This document shows positions 1 to 7,922 of a DNA stretch of 64,000 nt, in pieces; the stretch's first letter is position 1, and every line of letters begins with the position of its first letter. The translations under genes and the position numbers were made by a program. The notes below the pieces were generated by a model. The model was not told where the DNA came from and did no database searches. It saw nothing but the letters and a program-made list of their open reading frames with translations. The stretch is from an uncultured Subdoligranulum sp. (GTDB lineage: Bacteria > Bacillota > Clostridia > Christensenellales > CAG-314): contig CABUZX010000006.1 in assembly GCA_902496185.1 (NCBI GenBank), forward strand, positions 1 to 64,000, in the 5' to 3' direction.

Positions 1-594
1 GGCGGATTAGATCACGTTTTAGCTCAAAACGAAGACGTAAATATTCTCGTTCTCGATACGGAAGTTTATTCTAACACTGGTGGTCAAGCATCAAAATCAA
101 CCCCGACGAGCGCAGTTGCAAAATTTGCGGCCTCTGGTAAGAGAACCAAGAAAAAGGATCTCGGTATGATGGCCATGAGTTACGGTTACGTTTACGTTGC
201 TCAAGTAGGTATGGGCGCTGACTACAACCAAGTTGTAAAAGCCTTTGCAGAGGCTGAAGCTTACAACGGACCTTCTCTCATTATTGCCTACGCTCCTTGT
301 ATCAACCACGGTATTGATATGAGCAATCCGCAAAGCATCATCAAGGAAGCCGTAGATTGCGGTTATTGGCAACTCTATCGTTACAACCCCGCTTTGGCAG
401 AGCAAGGCAAAAATCCGTTCACCCTTGACAGCAAGAAACCAACGGGTGACTATCAAGAATTTTTGCGCAAGGAAACGAGATTTACAAGCCTTATTAAAAC
501 CATGCCGGAAGTAGCAGAAACCTTGTTTGCAAAGAACGAACAAGACTCCAAAGATAGACTTGCAAAATACGAAAATCTTGCAAAAAACGACTAA
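1..594 (+). CDS. nifJ: Pyruvate:ferredoxin (flavodoxin) oxidoreductase, C-terminal part
   Basis: Partial gene; the reading frame is open from base 1 and ends with TAA at 592-594, so only the last 197 residues are seen. The enzyme oxidises pyruvate with CoA to acetyl-CoA, CO2 and reduced ferredoxin in the cytoplasm. The visible part is the C-terminal thiamine-diphosphate-binding domain: it opens with GGLDHVLA and contains LDTEVYSNTGGQ and KFAASGKR, all typical of single-chain PFOR. An ATG at 166 is internal, not a start. A strong terminator follows. Its reduced ferredoxin is a natural electron source for the hydrogenase encoded at 9031-17092. Identity is firm; whether pyruvate is the only substrate cannot be read from this fragment. 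Confidence 0.93.
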   Translation, partial: GGLDHVLAQNEDVNILVLDTEVYSNTGGQASKSTPTSAVAKFAASGKRTKKKDLGMMAMSYGYVYVAQVGMGADYNQVVKAFAEAEAYNGPSLIIAYAPCINHGIDMSNPQSIIKEAVDCGYWQLYRYNPALAEQGKNPFTLDSKKPTGDYQEFLRKETRFTSLIKTMPEVAETLFAKNEQDSKDRLAKYENLAKND

Positions 595-616
595 TCAATA
601 TTAATTGACTTTATAC

Positions 617-647
617 AAAAAATGCGTCCTACGGGACGCATTTTTTT
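617..647 (+). terminator. Intrinsic terminator of the PFOR gene
   Basis: A perfect 9-bp stem (621-629 with 634-642) closes a TACG tetraloop on a C-G pair, which is an exceptionally stable loop type, and is followed by a run of T to 647. Confidence 0.9.
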
Positions 648-668
648 ATTTTATTATATAAACTCAAA

Positions 669-800
669 TTGTGGAAATTTGGAAAACCATTGTGCATAAA
701 CTTAAAAATAGTTTTGATTTTTTCAAAAAATATCAGAAAAACGTTGAGTTATGCACCTATCCACACAGTTATCCACATTTTTACAATAATCTGTGGAATA
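669..800. promoter_or_regulatory. Cluster of DnaA-box-like 9-mers in a convergent intergenic region
   Basis: This is the only gene-free stretch over 300 bases (595-1018). Against the DnaA box TTATNCACA it has perfect matches at 691-699 (minus strand, TTATGCACA) and 769-777 (plus, TTATCCACA), and one-mismatch copies at 749-757 and 757-765 that touch each other. Weaker TGTGGA-type copies lie at about 670-678 and 792-800. From 801 to 962 the DNA is almost pure A/T with long T runs, as in a DNA-unwinding element. There is no dnaA, dnaN, rpmH or parA here, so this may be an origin, a DnaA-titration site or chance. The box matches are seen; binding by DnaA is inferred. Confidence 0.55.
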
Positions 801-962
801 TTTGTTAAACGATTTGCGTGAAACTCTTTTAATACGTTAAAAGAAAAAATAAATATTTTTTGTCATTTTTGATGTGTTTTTTTTAATACTTTTGAAACGT
901 CTATTCTAATTTTTAAAAGTAATTTTTTAAATAATTTTGATATTGTTTTTTATTTTTTAAAA

Positions 963-993
963 TTTAAAGGCGAACGAAATCGTTCGCCTTTAA
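963..993 (-). terminator. Terminator downstream of kbl
   Basis: Nearly perfect 14-bp inverted repeat (964-977 with 980-993) 26 bases after the kbl stop. On the minus strand it is followed by an A/T-rich stretch with a T run. The U-tract is imperfect, but the symmetric stem could also stop transcription coming from PFOR. Confidence 0.7.
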
Positions 994-1018
994 GGTAAAA
1001 ATTCAAAAACAAAAATTA

Positions 1019-2203
1019 CTAAAAGCCTATTTCTTGCCTACACTCAACAAATGCTTTTACGCACTTGTCTATATCTTGCTTGCTATGAGCTGCGGACATT
1101 TGCGTACGAATACGCGCCTTGTCCTTTGGCACGACGGGATAAAAGAAACCCGTAACGTAAATACCTTTTTGCAACATAAGAGTTGCTACTTTTTGGCTCA
1201 AAACTGCATCGTAAAGCATGACGGGGATAATTGCGTGGTCCTTACCAGCAAGGTCAAACTTGTTCTTTTCCATCTCAGCGCGGAAATATTTTGCATTTTC
1301 CATAACCTTGTCGCGCAACGAAGTATCGGCAGAAAGCATTTCCAGCACTTTGAGGGTTGACGCGCAAATTGCAGGCGCTACGGTATTTGAAAAGAGATAT
1401 GGACGACTACGTTGACGCAACAAATCTATAATTTCTCTCCTACCGCTTGTAAAACCACCGCTTGCTCCGCCCAAAGCCTTGCCAAACGTACCTGTAATTA
1501 TATCTACTCTACCTACTACTCCGCAATACTCTGCAGTACCTCTGCCCGTAGCGCCGACAAAACCTGTCGCGTGGCTGTCGTCCACTACCACCATTGCGTT
1601 ATATTTTTCTGCCAAATCACAAACGCCTTTAAGGTTTGCAATAATACCGTCCATACTAAATACACCGTCTGTAACGATTATTTTTTGTTTGCATCCGTCG
1701 CTATCTGCCTGTTTGAGTTGTTTTTCAAGGTCTTCCATATCGTTGTTTGCATAACGATAACGGTGAGCTTTTGACAAACGTACGCCGTCAATAATGCTTG
1801 CATGGTTTAAAGCGTCGCTTATTATTGCGTCGTCGGCAGTAGTAATGGTTTCAAAAAGGCCACCGTTTGCATCAAAGCAACTGCTGTACAAAATCGTGTC
1901 TTCCGTAGACAAAAATTTGCTGATAGCGCATTCCAATTCCTTATGAATCGTTTGAGTTCCACAAATAAAACGCACGCTACTCATACCGTAACCGTATTTG
2001 TCGTAGCTTTCTTTTGCAACTTTTTTAATTTCCGCATTGTCGGAAAGCCCCAAATAGTTGTTTGCGCAAAAATTTAAAACGCCGTTTGCTTGTGTCGTAT
2101 TGATTTGAGCGCTTTGCGGTGTAGTAATGATTCTTTCTTCCTTCCAAAGACCGCTTTGTTTAATGTCGTCCAATATAGCTTGGTAATATTTTTTATCAAA
2201 CAT
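1019..2203 (-). CDS. kbl: Glycine C-acetyltransferase (2-amino-3-ketobutyrate CoA ligase)
   Basis: 394 residues, the usual family length. This PLP-dependent alpha-oxoamine synthase cleaves 2-amino-3-oxobutyrate with CoA to glycine and acetyl-CoA. The motifs fit: NFCANNYLGL near residue 45, the DDSHATGF aspartate/histidine region near 208, and the PLP lysine in TFGKALGG near 240. It lies 50 bases downstream of tdh, whose product is its substrate, so the pair forms the two-step threonine-to-glycine route. A strong AGGAGG site precedes the ATG. It is probably co-transcribed with the flavoprotein gene and tdh, and ends at the hairpin at 963-993. Confidence 0.95.
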   Translation of the reverse strand: MFDKKYYQAILDDIKQSGLWKEERIITTPQSAQINTTQANGVLNFCANNYLGLSDNAEIKKVAKESYDKYGYGMSSVRFICGTQTIHKELECAISKFLSTEDTILYSSCFDANGGLFETITTADDAIISDALNHASIIDGVRLSKAHRYRYANNDMEDLEKQLKQADSDGCKQKIIVTDGVFSMDGIIANLKGVCDLAEKYNAMVVVDDSHATGFVGATGRGTAEYCGVVGRVDIITGTFGKALGGASGGFTSGRREIIDLLRQRSRPYLFSNTVAPAICASTLKVLEMLSADTSLRDKVMENAKYFRAEMEKNKFDLAGKDHAIIPVMLYDAVLSQKVATLMLQKGIYVTGFFYPVVPKDKARIRTQMSAAHSKQDIDKCVKAFVECRQEIGF

Positions 2204-2253
2204 TGAGATTGTCCTCCTGTTTTGTTTTATATTTTTATTTTTGATATTGATTA

Positions 2254-3294
2254 TTATTTAGTCCAATCCAAAAGGATTTTTCCACTCTTGCCACTAATCA
2301 TGGCTTCAAAACCCTTTTCAAAATCCTGATATTTGTATTCACCTGTAATAATGTTTGAAATATCAAGACCGCTTTTAAGCATTGCAGTCATTTTGTGCCA
2401 GGTTTCAAATACTTCCCTACCGTAAATACCCTGCAACGTGACCATATTGAAAATAACTTTGTTCCAATCTATTTTTGTATTTGGTCCTTGCAAGCCAAGC
2501 AAAGCCACTTTTCCACCCATTATCATGTTGTCAAGCATTTCGTTAAATGCGATTGCGCTACCGCTCATTTCTAACCCAACGTCAAAGCCCTCTTCCATAC
2601 CTATTTGCTTTTGAACGTCCTTTATACGGGTATTCATTGTGTTGACAGTAATAGCGCTCGGACAAACTTTTTTGGCAAGCTCTAAACGAAAATCGCTGAT
2701 ATCCGTCAAAACGACCTGACCTGCGCCAACGTGACGGCAAATTGCAGCCGCCATTATGCCGATAGGACCTGCGCCGGTAATAAGAACGTCTTCGCCCACC
2801 ATATTAAATTTAAGAGCCGTATGTGTTGCATTGCCCAACGGATCGAAAATAGCATAAGTTTTTTCTGGAATTGCTTTGTCGCACAACCAAAGATTACGGA
2901 TTGGTATGCTTGCGTATTCTGCAAAAATACCGTCACGGTTGACGCCTATTCCGCTTGTATTTGGGCAAAGATGTCTACGCCCCGCGCGACAGTTTCGACA
3001 CTTTCCGCAAACCACGTGACCTTCAGCCGATACTATATCGCCGACTTTAAAAGCAGTACTATTGTTGCCCTTGATTTCTACAATTTCGCCTACAAACTCG
3101 TGACCTATCGTCATTGGAGCTTTGATAGTATCTTGCGCCCATTGATTCCATTGATAAATATGTACGTCAGTACCACAAATAGCGGAATAATGAATTTTTA
3201 CCAATGCTTCGCCGTCGTTTATTACGGGGACGTCTTTGCGGACAAGTTCCAAACCGGGTTGTGACGCCGGCTTGATAATAGCATCCATTTTCAT
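2254..3294 (-). CDS. tdh: L-threonine 3-dehydrogenase, zinc-dependent
   Basis: 346 residues, medium-chain alcohol dehydrogenase family. It oxidises threonine with NAD+ to 2-amino-3-oxobutyrate, which the adjacent Kbl uses. Catalytic zinc ligands are visible in AICGTDVHIY (near 40) and GHEFVGE (near 65). The structural zinc site is CGKCRNCRAGRRHLC near 95-110, and the Rossmann glycines are in GAGPIGIMAA near 175. Two candidate starts exist two codons apart (Met-Lys-Met); the first is chosen because AGAGGTAA sits about 7 bases before it. The gap to the upstream flavoprotein gene is only 33 bases, suggesting one transcript. Confidence 0.94.
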   Translation of the reverse strand: MKMDAIIKPASQPGLELVRKDVPVINDGEALVKIHYSAICGTDVHIYQWNQWAQDTIKAPMTIGHEFVGEIVEIKGNNSTAFKVGDIVSAEGHVVCGKCRNCRAGRRHLCPNTSGIGVNRDGIFAEYASIPIRNLWLCDKAIPEKTYAIFDPLGNATHTALKFNMVGEDVLITGAGPIGIMAAAICRHVGAGQVVLTDISDFRLELAKKVCPSAITVNTMNTRIKDVQKQIGMEEGFDVGLEMSGSAIAFNEMLDNMIMGGKVALLGLQGPNTKIDWNKVIFNMVTLQGIYGREVFETWHKMTAMLKSGLDISNIITGEYKYQDFEKGFEAMISGKSGKILLDWTK

Positions 3295-3327
3295 AAAAAA
3301 TTACCTCTTTTTATTTTGTTTTGTTTT

Positions 3328-4482
3328 TTAATTATTAGATAGTTTTTTTGACGCATATATAGCGCTCACAACGGCAAAGTGAAGATTATATCCACCGCAC
3401 AAACCGTCGACGTCCAACGCCTCGCCCACCACCGTAATACCGTTGGGCAACGTAAGCGTTTCATCAAGATATTTTACGTCTACTCCGCCCGAAGTCACTT
3501 GACTCAAAGCAAAATCCACGGGGTTTGCGTCTTCAAAAACCGTATTTTTAATTTTTTCAACGTATCTGTCTATATCTTTGGACAGATTTTGTTTTTTGAT
3601 CCACTCCGCTATTTTGTTGGGTAACAAGCCGACAAAAATTTCGTCTCCGTAACCCTCCTTAATGCGATGCAATAAAATACTTTTTAGTTGTTGCGCCGAA
3701 AAAGACGGCAAAAAATCTATATGTAAATCAAAACGGCTTTTGTCTCCTTTTGCCCTCGTGCGGGCAACGTAACTGCTCATATTAAAGGTACATATACCGC
3801 TTAATCCAAAATCTCTAAACTGAACCTCGCCTAATTCTTCCGCTATAGTGTGATTATCTTTTTTTAGGGCAATCAAGCACCTTGCGCGCACCCCAGACAA
3901 GCTCTTTGCAACCAAACGCACCTTCATAGGGGCTAAAGACGGCGCCATATTGGTCAAAAACTGTTTTCCGACTAATTGGTCGAGATTGACGTTTGTCGCC
4001 TGTGAGCTACTACCTACCGCCACTACGACACGTTTTGAAACAACGTCTTTGCCATTAAAACAAACGGAAAAACCGTCCTTTGTTTTTTTAATTTTTTCCA
4101 CCAGCGCGTTGCAAATGACTTTTACGCCTGAGCGCATTGCCGAAAACCGCAAGCAATCACACACGGACGCCGAAGAATAAGTAATGGGATACACTCTACC
4201 TTCGTCATCTGGTTTTGATAAATAAATACCGCAGGAATTAACGAATTTTTCGTACTCGCCAAAAGGTACTTCCTCAAAAATTTTTTTAACAAAGACGGGG
4301 TTGTTGTAAGCTTTGCTATTTAGGTTTACGTTGGTAAGATTGCATCTACCTGCGCCCGTCAACAACAATTTTTTTCCTACTCTTTGATTAGATTCTATCA
4401 AAGTGACGGAGTTGCCTGCTCTTGAAGCGCAAATAGCATACACCAAGCCACTAACCCCACCACCAATAACCGTTACGTCCAT
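3328..4482 (-). CDS. NAD(P)/FAD-dependent oxidoreductase, HI0933/BaiN family
   Basis: 384 residues. The N-terminus has the dinucleotide-binding GGGVSGLVYA, followed by KKLLLTGAGRCNLTN, the signature of the HI0933/YhiN flavoprotein family. The C-terminal GEALDVDGLCGGYNLHFA is the family FAD-contact segment. The physiological substrate of most members is unknown; BaiN of bile-acid-transforming clostridia is one relative, but that activity should not be assumed here. No Shine-Dalgarno precedes the ATG. Instead TATAAT ends 6 bases before it, so the message is predicted to be leaderless. It heads a likely transcript with tdh and kbl. Confidence 0.88.
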   Translation of the reverse strand: MDVTVIGGGVSGLVYAICASRAGNSVTLIESNQRVGKKLLLTGAGRCNLTNVNLNSKAYNNPVFVKKIFEEVPFGEYEKFVNSCGIYLSKPDDEGRVYPITYSSASVCDCLRFSAMRSGVKVICNALVEKIKKTKDGFSVCFNGKDVVSKRVVVAVGSSSQATNVNLDQLVGKQFLTNMAPSLAPMKVRLVAKSLSGVRARCLIALKKDNHTIAEELGEVQFRDFGLSGICTFNMSSYVARTRAKGDKSRFDLHIDFLPSFSAQQLKSILLHRIKEGYGDEIFVGLLPNKIAEWIKKQNLSKDIDRYVEKIKNTVFEDANPVDFALSQVTSGGVDVKYLDETLTLPNGITVVGEALDVDGLCGGYNLHFAVVSAIYASKKLSNN

Positions 4483-4488
4483 TTTTTT

Positions 4489-4517
4489 ATTATAAACTTG
4501 TTTATAAAAAAAGTAAA
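4489..4517 (-). promoter_or_regulatory. Sigma-A promoter placed for a leaderless start (flavoprotein gene)
   Basis: -35 TTTACT (4512-4517), 17-base spacer, -10 TATAAT (4489-4494), then 6 bases to the ATG at 4482. The expected start site is the A of the ATG. No Shine-Dalgarno is present. Confidence 0.6.
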
Positions 4518-4558
4518 ATATTTAGCCCAATTAAATATAAAAAGTTTTTAAAAAACAA

Positions 4559-4588
4559 AAAAAACCGAAATTCAGTTTTCGGTTTTTT
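4559..4588 (-). terminator. ppa: Terminator overlapping the end of ppa
   Basis: The stem pairs 4559-4570 with 4577-4588 (core ACCGAAA/TTTCGGT) and is followed on the minus strand by a long T run. The TGA stop of ppa (4572-4574) lies in the hairpin loop, so the last codons form one arm. Confidence 0.85.
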
Positions 4589-5108
4589 GCAAATTGTCAT
4601 AGACTAACATATATTCTTTTATTTTTGCTTTTGCATCCTTTTCGTCACAGATTTTTTCCACCGCTGTTTTTTTGCCTTCCAATGTTTTGTAAACCGTAAA
4701 GAAATGCATAATCTCCTCCATAAGATGCTGTGGCAAATCACTTATTGTGCGATAAGAACAAAAAGTAGGATCGGAAAAAGGTACGGCTATAATTTTTTCG
4801 TCAAAAAAGTCTTGATCTACCATAGTAATCATACCTATAGGAAAGCATCTTACCAGACAGTTTGTTTCGATAGATTCGCTACAAAGCACCAATACGTCAA
4901 GATGATCGCCGTCTGCTGCTAACGTACGGGGAATTAATCCATAATTTGCAGGATAGCGCGTTGCAGTAAACAACACACGGTTTAACATCATATAGCCCGT
5001 TTCCTTATCAAGTTCATATTTCATTTTGCTCCCCTTGGAAATTTCTATCAAAGCAACAAAATCGTCAGGAGTAATGCGTGCTTGGTCTATTTGATCAATT
5101 GAAATCAT
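4572..5108 (-). CDS. ppa: Inorganic pyrophosphatase, family I
   Basis: 178 residues, close to the usual 170-180 of soluble family I enzymes. It hydrolyses PPi to phosphate in the cytoplasm and so pulls biosynthetic reactions forward. Visible motifs are KYELDKETG near residue 29, the tyrosine-containing YPANYGLIP near 53, and the metal-binding aspartates in DGDHLDVLV near 68, in place of the more common DGDPLDVLV. It has a single-gene transcript shape: its own promoter upstream and a terminator built into its 3' end. An AAGGTAGG-like site precedes the ATG. Confidence 0.92.
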   Translation of the reverse strand: MISIDQIDQARITPDDFVALIEISKGSKMKYELDKETGYMMLNRVLFTATRYPANYGLIPRTLAADGDHLDVLVLCSESIETNCLVRCFPIGMITMVDQDFFDEKIIAVPFSDPTFCSYRTISDLPQHLMEEIMHFFTVYKTLEGKKTAVEKICDEKDAKAKIKEYMLVYDNLQKTEN

Positions 5109-5153
5109 AAATAACCTACCTTAAAATTATTTTGAGGAAATTAATAATATATT

Positions 5154-5182
5154 ATTATAATTTATCATTGACATTTTTGCAA
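5154..5182 (-). promoter_or_regulatory. ppa promoter
   Basis: -35 TTGCAA (5177-5182), 17-base spacer, -10 TATAAT (5154-5159), reading toward ppa. It interleaves with the divergent promoter of the aspartokinase gene: the two -35 boxes are only three bases apart. Confidence 0.65.
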
Positions 5183-5196
5183 TTTTTTTTTACTAG
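5168..5196 (+). promoter_or_regulatory. Aspartokinase promoter
   Basis: -35 TTGACA (5168-5173), 17-base spacer, weak -10 TACTAG (5191-5196). No lysine-riboswitch-like structure is seen in the short leader before the ATG at 5236. Confidence 0.45.
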
Positions 5197-5235
5197 CAAA
5201 TATAAATATTTTGTAGATTTTTTTGGAGAAATATT

Positions 5236-6435
5236 ATGATAGTCGCAAAATTCGGAGGTACGGCGTTAGCCGACGGAAAAAACTGGCAAAAAGTATTAAA
5301 TATTTTAAAAGAAAATGACAAGTTTGCAATAGTCGTATCAGCACCCGGAGCAAGGTTTTTGGGCGACAAAAAAGTAACCGACATGCTCTATGAATACTAT
5401 TATACCAAACCAGAAAATGCAAAAAAAATTATTTGGAAAAAAATATCCGAGCGTTTTGGCGAAATAGCTTGCTTTTTGGGAGTAAATATTGACTATTTAC
5501 TTGAAGAAACACGCCTATTAACGTTAGAGGCAGACCTCCCGTACGTGGTAAGTAGAGGCGAATATTTATCGTCAAAACTTTTCAGTCTCGTCAGCAATAA
5601 AAAACATATTGATTCTGCGCAAAAAATCAAATTTGACGACAATGGACGGATAATGGAAAAACTTACGGAGCAATTATTGTTTGACGCTTGCGCGCCAGAC
5701 TTAAACGGATACGTTTTGGGAGGCTTTTTCGGTAGTGACTTGTCGGGCAAAATCCGCCTGTTTGACCGTGGCGGAAGCGATATTACGGGAGCTTTGGTCG
5801 CAAGCGCCATTAATGCCGAACTTTATGAAAATTGGACGGACGTAAGCGGTTTTTTTGTTTGCGATCCGCGAATAGTTTTAAACCCTGTAAAAATCAATTG
5901 TTTAAGTTTTGAGCAATTAAAGATTTTGTCCACTCTCGGCGCAAGCGTTTTGCACCCTCAAAGCGTTTATCCCGCTCAACGAAAAAATATCCCAATAAAC
6001 ATCAAAAGCGTTTTTAAACCGTTTGATAATGGGACTTTCGTTATGCCTACCACAAAAAACCAAGGCGACGTACTTGGAATCGTTGCAACAGACGTAGTTT
6101 GTTTTGACGTCTTAAATCATAAAAACAATTTATATCTCTCTGACGCTCTTTACGTTTGTCAAAATTGCGGGTTTTGTACCGTCGTACTCAAAAAAAGCCT
6201 TTACGACGGCAAATTTCCGCAAAATGACGGAATACTGTTTAAACGAGAGGCAACTCTTGTTTCTGTACTTGTTGACGGAAAGTTTTGTGTTTCCGACCAA
6301 ATACGTTGCGCGTTAAATAAAGCTAACCTTTCAGCCAAAATTTTATGCGACGATTTTGGACTTAGTATGTGCCTAACTGCGCCAAATACAACAAAGCTTG
6401 CTACACGCGTAGTATATGATTATTTTTTTAATTAA
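5236..6435 (+). CDS. Aspartate kinase
   Basis: 399 residues. It phosphorylates aspartate, the first step to lysine, threonine, methionine and diaminopimelate. The N-terminal amino-acid-kinase fold shows KFGGTALADG (residues 5-14, nucleotide lysine and glycines), VVSAPGA near 33 and the substrate-binding FDRGGSDITGALVA near 176. The last 100 or so residues should be paired ACT domains but are weakly conserved, so allosteric control cannot be predicted. GGAG lies before the ATG. The gene is divergent from ppa and followed by a shared terminator. No other lysine or threonine gene is adjacent. Confidence 0.9.
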   Translation: MIVAKFGGTALADGKNWQKVLNILKENDKFAIVVSAPGARFLGDKKVTDMLYEYYYTKPENAKKIIWKKISERFGEIACFLGVNIDYLLEETRLLTLEADLPYVVSRGEYLSSKLFSLVSNKKHIDSAQKIKFDDNGRIMEKLTEQLLFDACAPDLNGYVLGGFFGSDLSGKIRLFDRGGSDITGALVASAINAELYENWTDVSGFFVCDPRIVLNPVKINCLSFEQLKILSTLGASVLHPQSVYPAQRKNIPINIKSVFKPFDNGTFVMPTTKNQGDVLGIVATDVVCFDVLNHKNNLYLSDALYVCQNCGFCTVVLKKSLYDGKFPQNDGILFKREATLVSVLVDGKFCVSDQIRCALNKANLSAKILCDDFGLSMCLTAPNTTKLATRVVYDYFFN

Positions 6436-6444
6436 CATAACAAA

Positions 6445-6478
6445 ACCCACTACCAAAAAAGGCAGTGGGTAAAATTTT
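6445..6478. terminator. Bidirectional terminator
   Basis: ACCCACT (6445-6451) pairs with AGTGGGT (6464-6470), with an inner CC/GG after one mismatch. The minus direction has TTTTG after the stem and the plus direction AAAATTTT. It sits between convergent genes. Confidence 0.7.
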
Positions 6479-6480
6479 GT

Positions 6481-7719
6481 TTATCTAATTTTTTTACTTT
6501 CTACGTAGTAGCGTTTTTCCGCCGCTTCACCCATAGAGAAAGTCTTGCGTGGCAAAGCGCCAATCTTAAGTACGTAATCGAATAAATCGTTTTTGTCGAG
6601 TGGGGGCAAAGTAATACCAATTGAATTTGGAGCTTTATCCACAACGCCTTTTAAATCCTCCAAGCCGTGAACGTAGTCAACCGAAGCGTTAGGATGTGAC
6701 TTAATATAAGCGTCGATATATTCTTGAACTTTGCCTACGGCAACAGCCGCATTTTTTGGCAATTTGATAGGTTGCTCGCCTTCTTTTGAGGTATAAATCA
6801 AACAATCGGCTTCGCCCTGACAAATTGATTTAAAGCCCTCTACAAAGTCTTTGTCCACGTTAAACACAGCGCGGTGAATAGGTTCAAAAACAAGACCTTC
6901 GTCGTGAAGATTTTCCACCTCGACAAGACAGAAACGGGCTGGATGCGTATCCCATTGCTCTTGCGGTAATGATTGTTTAATTTCTTCCCAACAAGCTTTT
7001 GCCGTTGCAAGAGAGTGGTTTCCATCACCTACCGCAAACTGCATAACTTCGGAAGAATCTCCGTAGAGACGTTTGATATAATCTTGAGCTATAAGATTGT
7101 TTAATTTTTCGATAACAGCGTCAGTATCGTCAATGCGATAACCTACAACGTGTCCGCCGTTCATATTTAAATCAAAGTCGTACAACTTTTGGAAAGAGTT
7201 GCGATTTGCATAGAGATTTTCTATAATCTTTTGTTCTCTATCATCAATTAAAAGCATGATATGCGGCAACTCAATGGGAGCATTAATACGGATTTTTTTG
7301 CGCGGTGGAATTCTCTCCACTACCGTGCCTTCCGTTGCTCTTATTAAAGCGTGATCTTCTCGCACAAAACTGTAAGCCTCAAGATCAACTGCCAAAACCA
7401 ACCCCAAACGTCTCGGAGTCAACGCCGTGCTACGTTCTACCAATACCATACAATTGCCTATTTCCGTCAGCACGCCTTCTTCAAGATATTTTTTCATATT
7501 GGCGTTGATACTGTCGATAATGGGTTGATTGTCTCTCGATAAATGAGCTTCGGGAAATATAACCTTGAGTGTGCTTGGAGCCTCCGCTACGTATTCGGAA
7601 AGTTCCTGCCAATACTCGGGTTGACTTGTAAATTGGTCGCAAGCAACTACAGCCCACTTGGTCATATTTACTTTTTGGTTTGGCATCAACATATTTGGTG
7701 CTTTAATAATACTTTTCAT
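6481..7719 (-). CDS. DUF1015 family protein
   Basis: 412 residues, full family length. The N-terminal KAPNMLMPN, the central VGYRIDDTDAV and the strongly conserved FAVGDGNHSLATAK near residue 225 identify the DUF1015 family of cytoplasmic proteins. Their biochemical role is not established; the GDGNHS motif has been compared with ParB/serine-kinase-like folds. An AAGGAG site precedes the ATG. It stands alone, with 59 bases between it and the cdaA locus and a terminator at its end. Confidence 0.88.
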   Translation of the reverse strand: MKSIIKAPNMLMPNQKVNMTKWAVVACDQFTSQPEYWQELSEYVAEAPSTLKVIFPEAHLSRDNQPIIDSINANMKKYLEEGVLTEIGNCMVLVERSTALTPRRLGLVLAVDLEAYSFVREDHALIRATEGTVVERIPPRKKIRINAPIELPHIMLLIDDREQKIIENLYANRNSFQKLYDFDLNMNGGHVVGYRIDDTDAVIEKLNNLIAQDYIKRLYGDSSEVMQFAVGDGNHSLATAKACWEEIKQSLPQEQWDTHPARFCLVEVENLHDEGLVFEPIHRAVFNVDKDFVEGFKSICQGEADCLIYTSKEGEQPIKLPKNAAVAVGKVQEYIDAYIKSHPNASVDYVHGLEDLKGVVDKAPNSIGITLPPLDKNDLFDYVLKIGALPRKTFSMGEAAEKRYYVESKKIR

Positions 7720-7778
7720 GTGTTCTCCTTGTAAAACGTCAAAAAGACGTATTTTGTTTGTTATTTATATTTAGTTAA

Positions 7779-7922
7779 TCAAAAAAGATAACCCATACAC
7801 AGCCATAGCATAATTCCGCAAAGGATTGCGCCGAGTTTTGCAAACCAATGCTCCACGAAAATGCGTTTAAGTAGCCACTTTGTTTTATTGGTACTATCGG
7901 TGGTTTTTGTTTTATTCTGCAT
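7779..7922 (-). CDS. Tiny CdaR-like single-helix membrane protein
   Basis: 47 residues from the ATG at 7922. The start is chosen because GGAGGAG lies 9 bases upstream; a longer frame beginning at 7964 has no such site and runs further into cdaA. It overlaps the end of cdaA by 11 bases, implying coupled translation. The layout is a charged, Thr/Lys-rich N-terminus, WLLKRIFVEHWFAKLGA, then one hydrophobic helix (about residues 29-45). This resembles the membrane anchor that opens CdaR (YbbR), the usual partner encoded after CdaA, but all extracytoplasmic YbbR domains are missing and no frameshifted remainder is visible before 7719. It could instead be an unrelated small membrane protein. Confidence 0.6.
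   Translation of the reverse strand: MQNKTKTTDSTNKTKWLLKRIFVEHWFAKLGAILCGIMLWLCMGYLF

Noticed and set aside
595..1018. Chromosomal oriC as a firm call
   Set aside because: The box cluster is real but dnaA, dnaN, rpmH and parAB are absent and the gene strand bias runs against it; kept only as a finding.
5197..5235. Lysine riboswitch or T-box before aspartokinase
   Set aside because: The leader is only about 30 bases and unstructured.
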